Of a stretch of DNA of 64,000 nucleotides, positions 45,724 to 53,725 are shown piece by piece. This stretch comes from Endozoicomonas sp. SCSIO W0465 (lineage in GTDB: Bacteria > Pseudomonadota > Gammaproteobacteria > Pseudomonadales > Endozoicomonadaceae). Numbering within the stretch: the first letter of the stretch is position 1; each line of letters opens with the position of its first letter. The notes beneath the pieces are model-generated. The model was not told the DNA's origin. It was given only the letters and a program-made list of their open reading frames with translations, and searched no databases. The DNA lies in the NCBI RefSeq assembly GCF_023716865.1, contig NZ_CP092417.1, positions 1,652,001-1,716,000 of the forward strand, given 5' to 3'. The position numbers were made by a program, and so were the translations under genes.

Positions 45724-47331
45724 GGGTGAAAGTCTCATATTGATCACACCCACAGGCCTTGAGCTACAGCAAACAGACGTAACACCAAATTTTTCAAACT
45801 GAATGGAGAGCAGCCAAACACAGCTATGATTCTAACAGCAAACAAAGAGTCAACTGTGAGAGGCCGCTCCGATGGAAGTATGTCAGCCACTAACCAAAGT
45901 CGCCAATGATTCCTGTCCTGCTATTGACCAACTGCAGCAAAAACTGACCCTCCTTCGTCAGTCCAATAATCCAATCCAGCATTTTGAGGATCATGAAAAC
46001 GAGATTCACTCCCTCTTTATTCAGGCGGAGCGAGAAATACTGGCAGAAGAACTGCAAAAATTAGACATCAATAAAGCTTCTATCGAAGTGAATGGGGTCG
46101 TGTATCACCAGGCATTACGCAGCTATCAAACCTACCAGTCAGCAGCAGGACCTGTCCGGGTATTGCGCAGCCTCTACCGCAATGCCGGGGATAAGTGCAT
46201 TGTCCCTTTAGAGCTCAAGGCTGGCGTTGTAGAAGGCTACTGGTTACCAAAGGCTGCGAAGCAAGCAGCATGGATGGTTGCCCAGTTGCCGCCCGCGGAC
46301 GTAAAAAGCTTACTCGATCTAATGGGGAATATGTCACCCTCAACCAGCTCTCTGGCACGTCTTCCCAAAAAACTCAACGAACAATGGGAGCAGCACCTTG
46401 ACCCTTTCGAGACCCTTCTCGCGGAGAATCTCACAGTACCGCCTGACGCGGTGACGGTAGCTGCTTCCCTTGACGGTGTGATGCTACCAATGAAAGACGG
46501 CAAGCGTCAGGAGAAACGTGAAAAGAGTGTTGCTGATGGCAAACGTACCCGAGGGCCAGCAGGTTGTCAGGAGGCCAGTTGTGGAACACTGTCGTTTTAC
46601 GATGACCAGGGAGATCGCCTCTCTACGATCAGGATGGGACGAATGCCTGAAAGCAAGAAAGCGACATTGAAAAAATCCCTTTCAAACCTTCTGGATAAGG
46701 TGCTTCAGCAAAAGCCAAATCTGACTCTGGTCAAAGTGGCAGATGGAGCCCGGGACAATTGGACATACTTCACCAAAGAGCTACCGGAGGGAGAAGAAAT
46801 TGTTGATTATTACCATGCGGCAGAACACCTGAAGAAGGCATTTGACCTGGCTTACGGTGAAAATAGCGCGAAGTCCAAAGAGAAATTCAGCACCTACCGA
46901 CATATCCTGAAGGAGGAGCCGGGTGGGGTTGAAAAAATAATCAAGGCACTGGCTTACCAGCATAGCAAGCATCCCCGCCGATCGAAATTAAAGACAGAGT
47001 TAAAGTACTTCAGAAAAAACCGGTTACGGATGAATTATGCAGAACACCTGTCGCGCAACCTGCCCATAGGCTCAGGGGTCATTGAGGCGTCCTGTAAAAC
47101 GCTGGTTACACAGCGAATGAAGTGTTCGGGAATGCGTTGGCGGTGTCCCGGGGGGCAAGGCATTCTGACACTCAGGTCACTAATTCAAAGTGGTTGGTTC
47201 GACTGTGGCTGGATGCTGCTGTCGGTAACGTACCGGGCTAAGGTAAATATGGTCAGTGATAATGTGATTCCATTTTCATCAGGGAAGGGTGATCTTGAAC
47301 GTTAGTACTCATCAATATGAGACTTTCACCC
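45724..47331 (+). mobile_element. ISKra4-family element in hsdS, 8-bp duplication
   Basis: The 1608-bp element has inverted repeats GGGTGAAAGTCTCATATTGAT at 45724 and its complement ending 47331 (the final bases differ slightly). AAATAATA is repeated at 45716-45723 and 47332-47339. Together with the intact transposase this suggests a recent insertion. Confidence 0.92.
45872..47305 (+). CDS. ISKra4-family transposase
   Basis: The 477-residue transposase has the ISKra4-type order: N-terminal helical region, SLDGVMLPMKDG with the first acidic residue, VKVADGARDNWTYF, the DYYHAAEHLKKAF motif and the terminal PIGSGVIEASCKTLVTQRMKCSGMRW. The frame is intact. It reads in the same direction as hsdS. 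Confidence 0.88.
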   Translation: MEVCQPLTKVANDSCPAIDQLQQKLTLLRQSNNPIQHFEDHENEIHSLFIQAEREILAEELQKLDINKASIEVNGVVYHQALRSYQTYQSAAGPVRVLRSLYRNAGDKCIVPLELKAGVVEGYWLPKAAKQAAWMVAQLPPADVKSLLDLMGNMSPSTSSLARLPKKLNEQWEQHLDPFETLLAENLTVPPDAVTVAASLDGVMLPMKDGKRQEKREKSVADGKRTRGPAGCQEASCGTLSFYDDQGDRLSTIRMGRMPESKKATLKKSLSNLLDKVLQQKPNLTLVKVADGARDNWTYFTKELPEGEEIVDYYHAAEHLKKAFDLAYGENSAKSKEKFSTYRHILKEEPGGVEKIIKALAYQHSKHPRRSKLKTELKYFRKNRLRMNYAEHLSRNLPIGSGVIEASCKTLVTQRMKCSGMRWRCPGGQGILTLRSLIQSGWFDCGWMLLSVTYRAKVNMVSDNVIPFSSGKGDLER

Positions 47332-47380
47332 AAATAATAGATACCTCTATCATCTGCTGTTGAAGATGCAATCCGGTGTT
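47332..47380 (+). pseudogene. hsdS: HsdS middle sliver between two insertions
   Basis: After the second AAATAATA copy, 41 bases code RYLYHLLLKMQSGV, the helix that follows target-recognition domain 1 in type I specificity subunits. It is flanked by ISKra4 on the left and IS3 on the right and retains the hsdS frame. Confidence 0.8.
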
Positions 47381-47404
47381 TGTCAACATAGTTGTCGCCT
47401 CAAC

Positions 47405-48455
47405 TTAAGCGGCTTTGCTTAGTTGATCATCAGCAGGTCTGTCGGGATTCAACCAGACTTCATCAGCCAGATCCCAGTTCCTTGTTGACCTCTTTCCCCA
47501 GCGCTCTGGGTGACGTTCTTTGGCTTGTTCATAAACCTTTCTGCGGTTAGCCATAAGCACCTTGGTTTCACCACGATGCCTTTGCCCGGGTGTCAGAAAT
47601 TTCAGCCCACTGTGCTTGTGCTCTTCGTTGTACCATTGGGCAAAACCATGCACCCAGCTACGTGCTGCTTCAAGATCAGCAAATGGCGTGCGCGGATAAC
47701 CAGGGCGGTATTTCAGGGTTCTGAATATGGCCTCGGAAAAGGGGTTATCATCACTGACCCGGGGACGACTGAATGAGCTCACGACCCCAAGACGCTGCAG
47801 TGTTGACAGCATAGTGCCACCCTTCATGGGACTACCATTATCTGAGTGCAGAACCAGTGGCCACTCCAAGGCTGCAATTCCCTGTTTGATACAGGCTTTA
47901 GTGATCATTTCTGATGCATGCTCAGCTGATTCGGTTTCATGAATTTCCCATGTAACAATCATACGACTAAAGATGTCTATCACCAGGTACAGGTAATAAA
48001 ACTGCCCCCGTATCGGAGAGCGCAGATAGGTAATATCCCAGGACCAGACCTGGTTGGGTCCGGTAGCACACCAGGACGTTGGCTTATACCTGTTTGGCTT
48101 GGCAGCACTGCCCCGATGATGCTGTTGCCCTGTTTCCTCCAACACCCGGTAAAATGTCCTTTCAGACCCCATATAGAGACCTTCATCTAACAATGTGGGC
48201 ACAATCTGGCTGGGCGGAAGGCTTTTGAACCGCTCGCTGTTACAGACGTCAACAATCGCCTGTCGCTCAGCTTCAGAAAACTTGTTAACCGGTTCTGGCC
48301 TGTCAGCATTTTTGCGATTATCTGCGCGCACGTCATCACCCTGCATCCAGCGTTGTACAGTTCTTTCTGTAAGACCCAAGGGCTTTGCAGGCTTTTGACT
48401 GACGAGCCCCATCTTTAACTGCCTGTTTAATCAGGCTAACAGCATTTTGTCGATC
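47405..48455 (-). pseudogene. IS3 OrfB transposase with an apparent 1-base insertion
   Basis: The catalytic part (rve integrase core) is present: WSWDITYLRSP, VLHSDNGSPMKGG and NPFSEAIFRTLKYRPGYP carry the DDE triad. The proper upstream frame, reached by -1 slippage from OrfA, reads LVSLPDRQNAVSLIKQAVKDG and continues to ACKALG, where the frame is lost. Homology then resumes as LTERTVQRWMQG one base off, consistent with an extra T near 48380. A 335-residue product could still start at ATG 48412, but the OrfAB fusion would be broken. Confidence 0.65.
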
Positions 48456-48466
48456 CGGGAGAGAGA

Positions 48467-48976
48467 CTAATCGTCCTCTGGCGCCCCCCAGATCTCTTGG
48501 GCCTTTTTTGTGAGTACCAGCAAGGCAGCAGTTTCTGCTAACGCCTTGTCCTTGCGATTGAGTTCACGCTCAAGCTTTTTGATGGTTTTCTTATCTTTTT
48601 TGTGTTCGTCAGACAGCGCCTTACGCTGTTTTGACTGACTTTCAGGCTGGACAGAAACACTGTTAATAAAGGCAGCCTTCCACTGCTGAATTTGTTCAGC
48701 AAACAGACCTTTTTTACGACAGTATTCAGCCATTTCTGCTTCATTTAACGCAGCCGTTTCAATGATTACGGCTAACTTGTTTTCAGTTGTCCATTGATCT
48801 GGATTCTTTCCGTCGCCCGGCACAGGCACTCCTTTAGATACTGCTTTCTTTCGCCAAGTGTACAGGGTCACATCAGAGATACCAGTCTCACGTACCAACT
48901 GCGAAACTGGCACATTATTGGGTGGCATCATCTTCTGAATGATGGACTCTTTGAACTCTTCTGAATAGCGGGCCAT
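48467..48976 (-). CDS. IS3 OrfA DNA-binding protein
   Basis: The 169-residue OrfA starts MARYSEEFKESIIQKM, with a helix-turn-helix SQLVRETGISDVTLYTWRKKA and a C-terminal leucine-zipper-like helix (KKLERELNRKDKALAETAALL). A slippery A6G (AAAAAAGG, about 48498-48505) near its end is the expected -1 frameshift site for making OrfAB. Confidence 0.85.
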   Translation of the reverse strand: MARYSEEFKESIIQKMMPPNNVPVSQLVRETGISDVTLYTWRKKAVSKGVPVPGDGKNPDQWTTENKLAVIIETAALNEAEMAEYCRKKGLFAEQIQQWKAAFINSVSVQPESQSKQRKALSDEHKKDKKTIKKLERELNRKDKALAETAALLVLTKKAQEIWGAPEDD

Positions 48977-49017
48977 TGATTACTCATAGACCGCCCCCTG
49001 TTGAGATTTCTAATTTC

Positions 49018-49025
49018 AGGAGAGG
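49018..49025 (+). promoter_or_regulatory. IS3-borne ribosome-binding site for the hsdS 3' part
   Basis: AGGAGAGG lies 8 bases before ATG 49034; both are inside the terminal repeat of the IS3 element. They create a translation start that is in frame with the second half of hsdS. Confidence 0.55.
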
Positions 49026-49033
49026 CGACAACT

Positions 49034-49849
49034 ATGCTGACACAGGGGGAATCTGAAATACATGCACTGTGTACCTTTGATGGAATTCCTGCGCTCAACG
49101 CAAGTAAATTAAAAGAGCTAAGAATCCCCATCCCCTGCCCAGAAAACCCAAAAAAATCGCTGGAGATTCAGGCTGAAATCGTCCGAATTTTAGACACATT
49201 TACCTCGTTAACCACCGAGCTTACCACCGAGCTTAGCGCACGTAAGAAACAATACAACTACTATCGTGATCAATTGTTAAGTTTTGAAGAAGTTGAAGTG
49301 GAATGGAAGACGTTGGGGGATGTTGCAGCATTTCGGCGAGGTACAGCAATAACTAAAAAGCAGACGACAGATGGAAATATTCCTGTTGTTGCAAATGGCC
49401 CATTACCAACATATTTTCATGGCGAACATAACAGAACTGGAGAAACAGTTGTTATTGCCCGATCAGGAGCTTATGCAGGTTATGTGAGCTATTGGAATCA
49501 GCCGATTTTTTTAACTGACGCTTTCAGTATTCATCCTGATTCTACAATTCTTAGACCTAGATTTGTTTATTACTTTCTTCAAAATAAGCAGGATCATATT
49601 CATGCAATGAAAAAGGGCGCTGGTGTGCCTCATGTTCGTGTGAAGGAGTTTGAGACATACCTCGTACCAGTCCCACCACTTGCAGCACAAGATCAAATCA
49701 TCTCAACATTGGATACATTCGACACCTTAACCACCTCCCTCACTGAAGGCTTACCCCGTGAAATCAAACTCCGCCAGCAACAATACGAATATTACCGTGA
49801 TTTGCTGTTGAGTTTTCCAAAACCTGAGTCAACCAGCAACGCAGCATAA
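49034..49849 (+). CDS. hsdS: C-terminal HsdS piece with IS-derived start
   Basis: This 271-residue reading starts at an ATG in the IS3 end and continues with the central conserved region (ALCTFDGIPALNASKLKELRIP), the spacer repeat TTELTTEL, target-recognition domain 2 (VEWKTLGDVAAFRRGTAITKKQ) and the distal conserved helix (REIKLRQQQYEYYRDLLLSF). Half-size HsdS proteins can dimerise in other type I systems, so this may be functional. It is otherwise the 3' end of a pseudogene. Its 3' neighbour is hsdR after 30 bases. Confidence 0.75.
   Translation: MLTQGESEIHALCTFDGIPALNASKLKELRIPIPCPENPKKSLEIQAEIVRILDTFTSLTTELTTELSARKKQYNYYRDQLLSFEEVEVEWKTLGDVAAFRRGTAITKKQTTDGNIPVVANGPLPTYFHGEHNRTGETVVIARSGAYAGYVSYWNQPIFLTDAFSIHPDSTILRPRFVYYFLQNKQDHIHAMKKGAGVPHVRVKEFETYLVPVPPLAAQDQIISTLDTFDTLTTSLTEGLPREIKLRQQQYEYYRDLLLSFPKPESTSNAA
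49211..49234 (+). repeat. Two 12-bp tandem repeats in hsdS (TTEL units)
   Basis: ACCACCGAGCTT occurs twice in tandem, coding TTELTTEL. The same location in EcoR124I has TAEL repeats whose number sets the spacer length of the recognised DNA site. Confidence 0.85.
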
Positions 49850-49879
49850 TGAAAACGCAACAAGCTGACGGGTAACATC

Positions 49880-50130
49880 ATGGCCGATTACAAAACCATC
49901 GCAGAATCCAAAAACTTTATTGTTCTGGATAAATACACCCCGGATTACCAGGTCAACGAAAGCTACCAGAGTGAAAACGATCTTGAACGGGAACTGATCG
50001 CTGACCTCCAAAATCAGGGTTATGAATACATAGCGGATTTAACGACGCCGGAGAAGATGCTCAGCAATGTCCGCCAGCAGTTACAAACCCTGAACAATGT
50101 GGTGTTTTCAGACGGGGAATGGCAACGCTT
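49880..50130 (+). pseudogene. hsdR: HsdR N-terminal 84 codons before a frameshift
   Basis: From ATG 49880 the sequence reads MADYKTIAESKNFIVLDKYT to SDGEWQRLL, then goes out of frame. The next part of HsdR (VETYLDKPGDNI) is one base away, as if one T were missing from CGCTTGTTGAG. Removing the shift gives a 1,036-residue protein, almost the EcoR124I length. Confidence 0.8.
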
Positions 50131-52977
50131 GTTGAGACCTATCTGGATAAACCCGGCGACAACATTATTGATAAAACCCGAAAGATTCACGATGACCATA
50201 TCTTCGATTTTGTCTTTGATGACGGGCATATCCAGAACATCCATCTGCTGGATAAACACAATATCCACCGTAACATCTGTCAGGTCATCCGGCAGTTTGA
50301 GCAGACCGGCACCCATAAAAACCGCTACGATGTGACGATTCTGGTGAACGGTTTGCCCCTGGTGCAGATTGAGCTGAAAAAACGGGGCGTGGCCATTCGT
50401 GAAGCGTTTAACCAGGTGCATCGCTACAGCAAGGAGAGCTTTAACAGCGAAAACTCGTTGTATAAATATTTGCAGCTGTTTGTGATCTCTAACGGGACCG
50501 ATACCCGCTATTTTGCCAATACCACCCAGCGCAATAAAAACAGCTTCGACTTCACCATGAACTGGGCGAAGGCGGATAACAGCCTGATCAAAGATTTACA
50601 GGACTTTACCGCCACCTTTTTCCAGAAAAGCACCCTGCTTAATGTGTTGCTGCATTACTCGGTGTTTGACGTCAGCGATACCTTACTGGTCATGCGCCCT
50701 TACCAGATTGCCGCCACCGAACGTATTTTATGGAAAATAAAAAGTTCCTATGAGGCTAAACACTGGAGCAAACCGGAGAGCGGCGGTTTTATCTGGCATA
50801 CCACTGGCTCCGGTAAAACCTTAACCAGTTTCAAAGCGGCACGTTTGGCTACTAAGCTGGATTTTATCGACAAGGTATTTTTTGTGGTCGACCGAAAAGA
50901 TCTCGATTACCAGACCATGAAGGAATACCAGCGTTTTTCACCAGACAGTGTGAATGGTTCTGACAGTACCGCTGGCCTGAAGAAAAATCTGGATAAAGAC
51001 GACAACAAGATCATCGTCACTACCATCCAGAAGCTCAACAATCTGATGAAAAGCGAGGGCGACCTTGCTATTTACAACCGTCAGGTGGTGTTTATTTTCG
51101 ATGAGTGTCACCGTAGCCAGTTTGGTGAAGCCCAGAAAAACCTGAAGAAGAAGTTTAAACGGTTCTATCAGTTCGGTTTTACGGGTACGCCCATTTTCCC
51201 GCAGAACGCTTTAGGTGCGGAAACTACCGCCAGCGTGTTTGGCCGTGAGTTGCATTCCTATGTGATTACCGATGCCATTCGCGATGAAAAGGTGCTCAAG
51301 TTCAAGGTGGACTATAACGATGTTCGCCCGAAATTTAAGGCCATCGAAACCGAGCAGGATGAGAAAAAGCTCAACGCCGCAGAAGACAAGCAGGCCCTGC
51401 TGCACCCGGAGCGTATTCGTGAAGTCTCTCAATACATTCTGAATAACTTCCGCCAGAAAACCCATCGCCTGCAAGCCAGTGCCAATGGTTTTAATGCCAT
51501 GTTTGCGGTGAGCAGTGTGGATGCCGCCAAGCTTTATTATGAGTCGCTGAACCAGTTGCAGGCTGATAGCGAAAAGCCGCTGAAGATCGCCACCATTTTC
51601 TCCTTTGCGGCCAATGAAGAGCAGGATGCGGTCGGGGATATTCTGGATGAGAGCTTTGATGTCTCGGCTATGAACAGCAGTGCTAAAGAGTTTTTAAGTT
51701 CAGCCATTGCCGACTATAACGCATTCTTTAAAAGCAATTACAGTGTTGATAGCAAAGGGTTCCAGAGTTACTACCGTGATCTGGCCAAGCGGGTTAAAGC
51801 CAAGGACATTGATTTGTTGATTGTGGTGGGGATGTTCCTTACCGGCTTTGATGCGCCAACCCTGAATACCCTGTTCGTGGATAAAAACCTGCGTTTCCAC
51901 GGGTTAATGCAGGCCTATTCCCGCACCAACCGCATTTATGATGCCACCAAGACCTTTGGCAATATTGTCACCTTCCGCGATCTGGAAAAGGCGACGGTGG
52001 ATGCCATCACTCTGTTTGGGGATAAAAACACCAAAAACGTGGTGCTGGAAAAAAGCTACAAGGAGTACATGGAAGGCTTTACTGATCTGGTCACCGGCGA
52101 AGCCAGACGGGGCTTTATGGATGTGGTGCAGGAATTGGAGCAACGCTTTCCTGATCCTGCCGCCATTGAAAAAGAGTCTGATAAAAAAGCCTTTGCCAAA
52201 CTCTTTGGTGAATATTTGCGCGTCGAAAACGTGCTGCAAAACTACGATGAATTTGCCAGCCTGAAAGCGTTGCAAGACGTGGATATGAGCGACCCGGCAG
52301 CTGTTGAAGCGTTTAAGGCCGAGCATTATCTGGATGATGAACAACTGGCACAGATGCAGACCATTCGTCTGCCCGCCGAACGCAAGATTCAGGATTACCG
52401 TTCTACTTATAACGATATTCGTGATTGGCAGCGTCGGCAGAAATCGTCGGATGACAAGGATAAATCCACCATTGATTGGGATGATGTGGTCTTTGAGGTG
52501 GACCTGCTGAAATCCCAGGAGATCAATCTGGATTACATTCTGGAGCTGATCTTTGAGCACAACAAGAAAACCAAAAGCAAGGCTGATCTGGTGGATGAAG
52601 TGCGCCGTGTTATTCGTGCCAGCCTTGGCAACCGTGCCAAAGAAGGCCTGGTGGTGGACTTTATCAACCAGACTGATCTTGATGAGATTGGCGACAAAGC
52701 CAGTGTGATTGATGCTTTTTTCACGTATGCACAGAAGGAACAGCAGCGTGAGGCTGATGAACTGATTGAGGCAGAAAGCCTGAACAATGAAGCTGCCAAA
52801 CGGTATATTGCTACCTCTTTGAAACGGGAGTTTGCCAGCGAGAATGGCACGGAGCTGAATGCCATTTTGCCGAAAATGAGTCCGTTAAATCCGCAGTATC
52901 TGACCAAGAAGCAGAGTGTGTTTCAGAAAATTGCGGCGTTTATTGAGAAGTTTAAAGGGGTGGGTGGGCGGGTTTAG
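50119..52977 (+). CDS. hsdR: Type IC restriction endonuclease/translocase subunit, main part
   Basis: These 952 residues cover nearly all of HsdR, which cleaves DNA after ATP-driven translocation. The nuclease has DVTILVNGLPLVQIELKKRG (Asp and Glu-x-Lys). The SF2 motor has WHTTGSGKTLTS (Walker A), DECHRSQFGEAQK (DECH box), FTGTPIFP and GMFLTGFDAPTLNTL with QAYSRTNR (motifs IV-VI). It starts at ATG 50119, beyond the frameshift, with no good ribosome site, so translation may fail or lack the first 84 residues. Confidence 0.88.
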   Translation: MATLVETYLDKPGDNIIDKTRKIHDDHIFDFVFDDGHIQNIHLLDKHNIHRNICQVIRQFEQTGTHKNRYDVTILVNGLPLVQIELKKRGVAIREAFNQVHRYSKESFNSENSLYKYLQLFVISNGTDTRYFANTTQRNKNSFDFTMNWAKADNSLIKDLQDFTATFFQKSTLLNVLLHYSVFDVSDTLLVMRPYQIAATERILWKIKSSYEAKHWSKPESGGFIWHTTGSGKTLTSFKAARLATKLDFIDKVFFVVDRKDLDYQTMKEYQRFSPDSVNGSDSTAGLKKNLDKDDNKIIVTTIQKLNNLMKSEGDLAIYNRQVVFIFDECHRSQFGEAQKNLKKKFKRFYQFGFTGTPIFPQNALGAETTASVFGRELHSYVITDAIRDEKVLKFKVDYNDVRPKFKAIETEQDEKKLNAAEDKQALLHPERIREVSQYILNNFRQKTHRLQASANGFNAMFAVSSVDAAKLYYESLNQLQADSEKPLKIATIFSFAANEEQDAVGDILDESFDVSAMNSSAKEFLSSAIADYNAFFKSNYSVDSKGFQSYYRDLAKRVKAKDIDLLIVVGMFLTGFDAPTLNTLFVDKNLRFHGLMQAYSRTNRIYDATKTFGNIVTFRDLEKATVDAITLFGDKNTKNVVLEKSYKEYMEGFTDLVTGEARRGFMDVVQELEQRFPDPAAIEKESDKKAFAKLFGEYLRVENVLQNYDEFASLKALQDVDMSDPAAVEAFKAEHYLDDEQLAQMQTIRLPAERKIQDYRSTYNDIRDWQRRQKSSDDKDKSTIDWDDVVFEVDLLKSQEINLDYILELIFEHNKKTKSKADLVDEVRRVIRASLGNRAKEGLVVDFINQTDLDEIGDKASVIDAFFTYAQKEQQREADELIEAESLNNEAAKRYIATSLKREFASENGTELNAILPKMSPLNPQYLTKKQSVFQKIAAFIEKFKGVGGRV

Positions 52978-53272
52978 TTTCGTTTCACGCTGTATCAATA
53001 CCGGGGAGTCGGGTCAGCTTTTACTTTGAACTGATCCGGATTCCATGATGTATTGTAAATATCTGAAGTTGAGTTCCAAAATCGGATTTTATGTATTATT
53101 CCGTTATGAAAGCAAGAAGCAAGACCTGAACCTTAACCCTGAACCTTAACTCGTAACTCGCATTGACTCGCCAATATATTCTGAGCAGTCACAGTTCAAT
53201 TTCAATGAACTGTCCGGCCAATTGAAGCCAGATAAAATAGAGGCTGAATAAACAAAGGCTTTTAGAGAAAAA

Positions 53273-53322
53273 CCGGTAATAAAAGCGAATCTGAAAAATT
53301 ATTCAGCGATACCGGCTTTTTG
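53273..53322 (+). terminator. Candidate terminator
   Basis: CCGGTA and TACCGG form the base of an imperfect A/T-rich stem followed by CTTTTTTG. It is about 300 bases after hsdR. Confidence 0.4.
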
Positions 53323-53360
53323 TTTTAGTGGAACCTGACCAGTCTTTCGTTTCAGATAAA

Positions 53361-53373
53361 GTCTAAAGTCGAG
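53361..53373. repeat. Solitary inverted-repeat end of the 1527-bp IS type
   Basis: GTCTAAAGTCGAG matches the right end CTCTAAAGTCGAG of the 1527-bp IS in 12 of 13 positions. No transposase or opposite end accompanies it. Confidence 0.45.
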
Positions 53374-53725
53374 TTATTGTTTAATTATTTCAATAATATT
53401 TATAAGGCTTTATTAATGATTCAAAATATTATTATTTACATAAATAAAACTTGTCTAACTTAGAGTTTTAGATTGAATACAGATAAAACTGTTTGAAAAA
53501 GCAAAGCCCAAACGTACTACTATCCACAGGTGATCTTCAGGGTGTCAGTATTTATGATACGGTTTCAGGCAACTTGTTTGGTGAATCACTGAGCAAAAAT
53601 ATAAGTTAGTTCTGATGGCAGAAATACCTTGTTCAGTTCAGAATTTATGTTTTTTAAGAATAAATAATCGTCATCTTCAAGTTGACTCTTCAAGCAACGG
53701 TCCCGTTTATAAAAATGGAGTGTGA

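Larger units (their letters stand above)
47381..49042 (-). mobile_element. IS3-family element in hsdS
   Basis: The 1662-bp element has ends TGTCAACATAGTTGTCGCC and, inverted, TGTCAGCATAGTTGTCGCC with one mismatch. It begins with TG as usual for IS3. No target duplication is evident at these limits (GTT left, CAG right). Its right end reads outward into hsdS. Confidence 0.82.
52978..53725. other. Intergenic region after hsdR with repeats and IS remnant
   Basis: This A/T-rich region contains a CTGAACCTTAAC tandem (53126-53150), a terminator-like hairpin (53273-53322) and a fragment resembling the 1527-bp IS end (53361-53373). No coding sequence is convincing. G+C drops sharply toward the GTPase gene. 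Confidence 0.55.
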
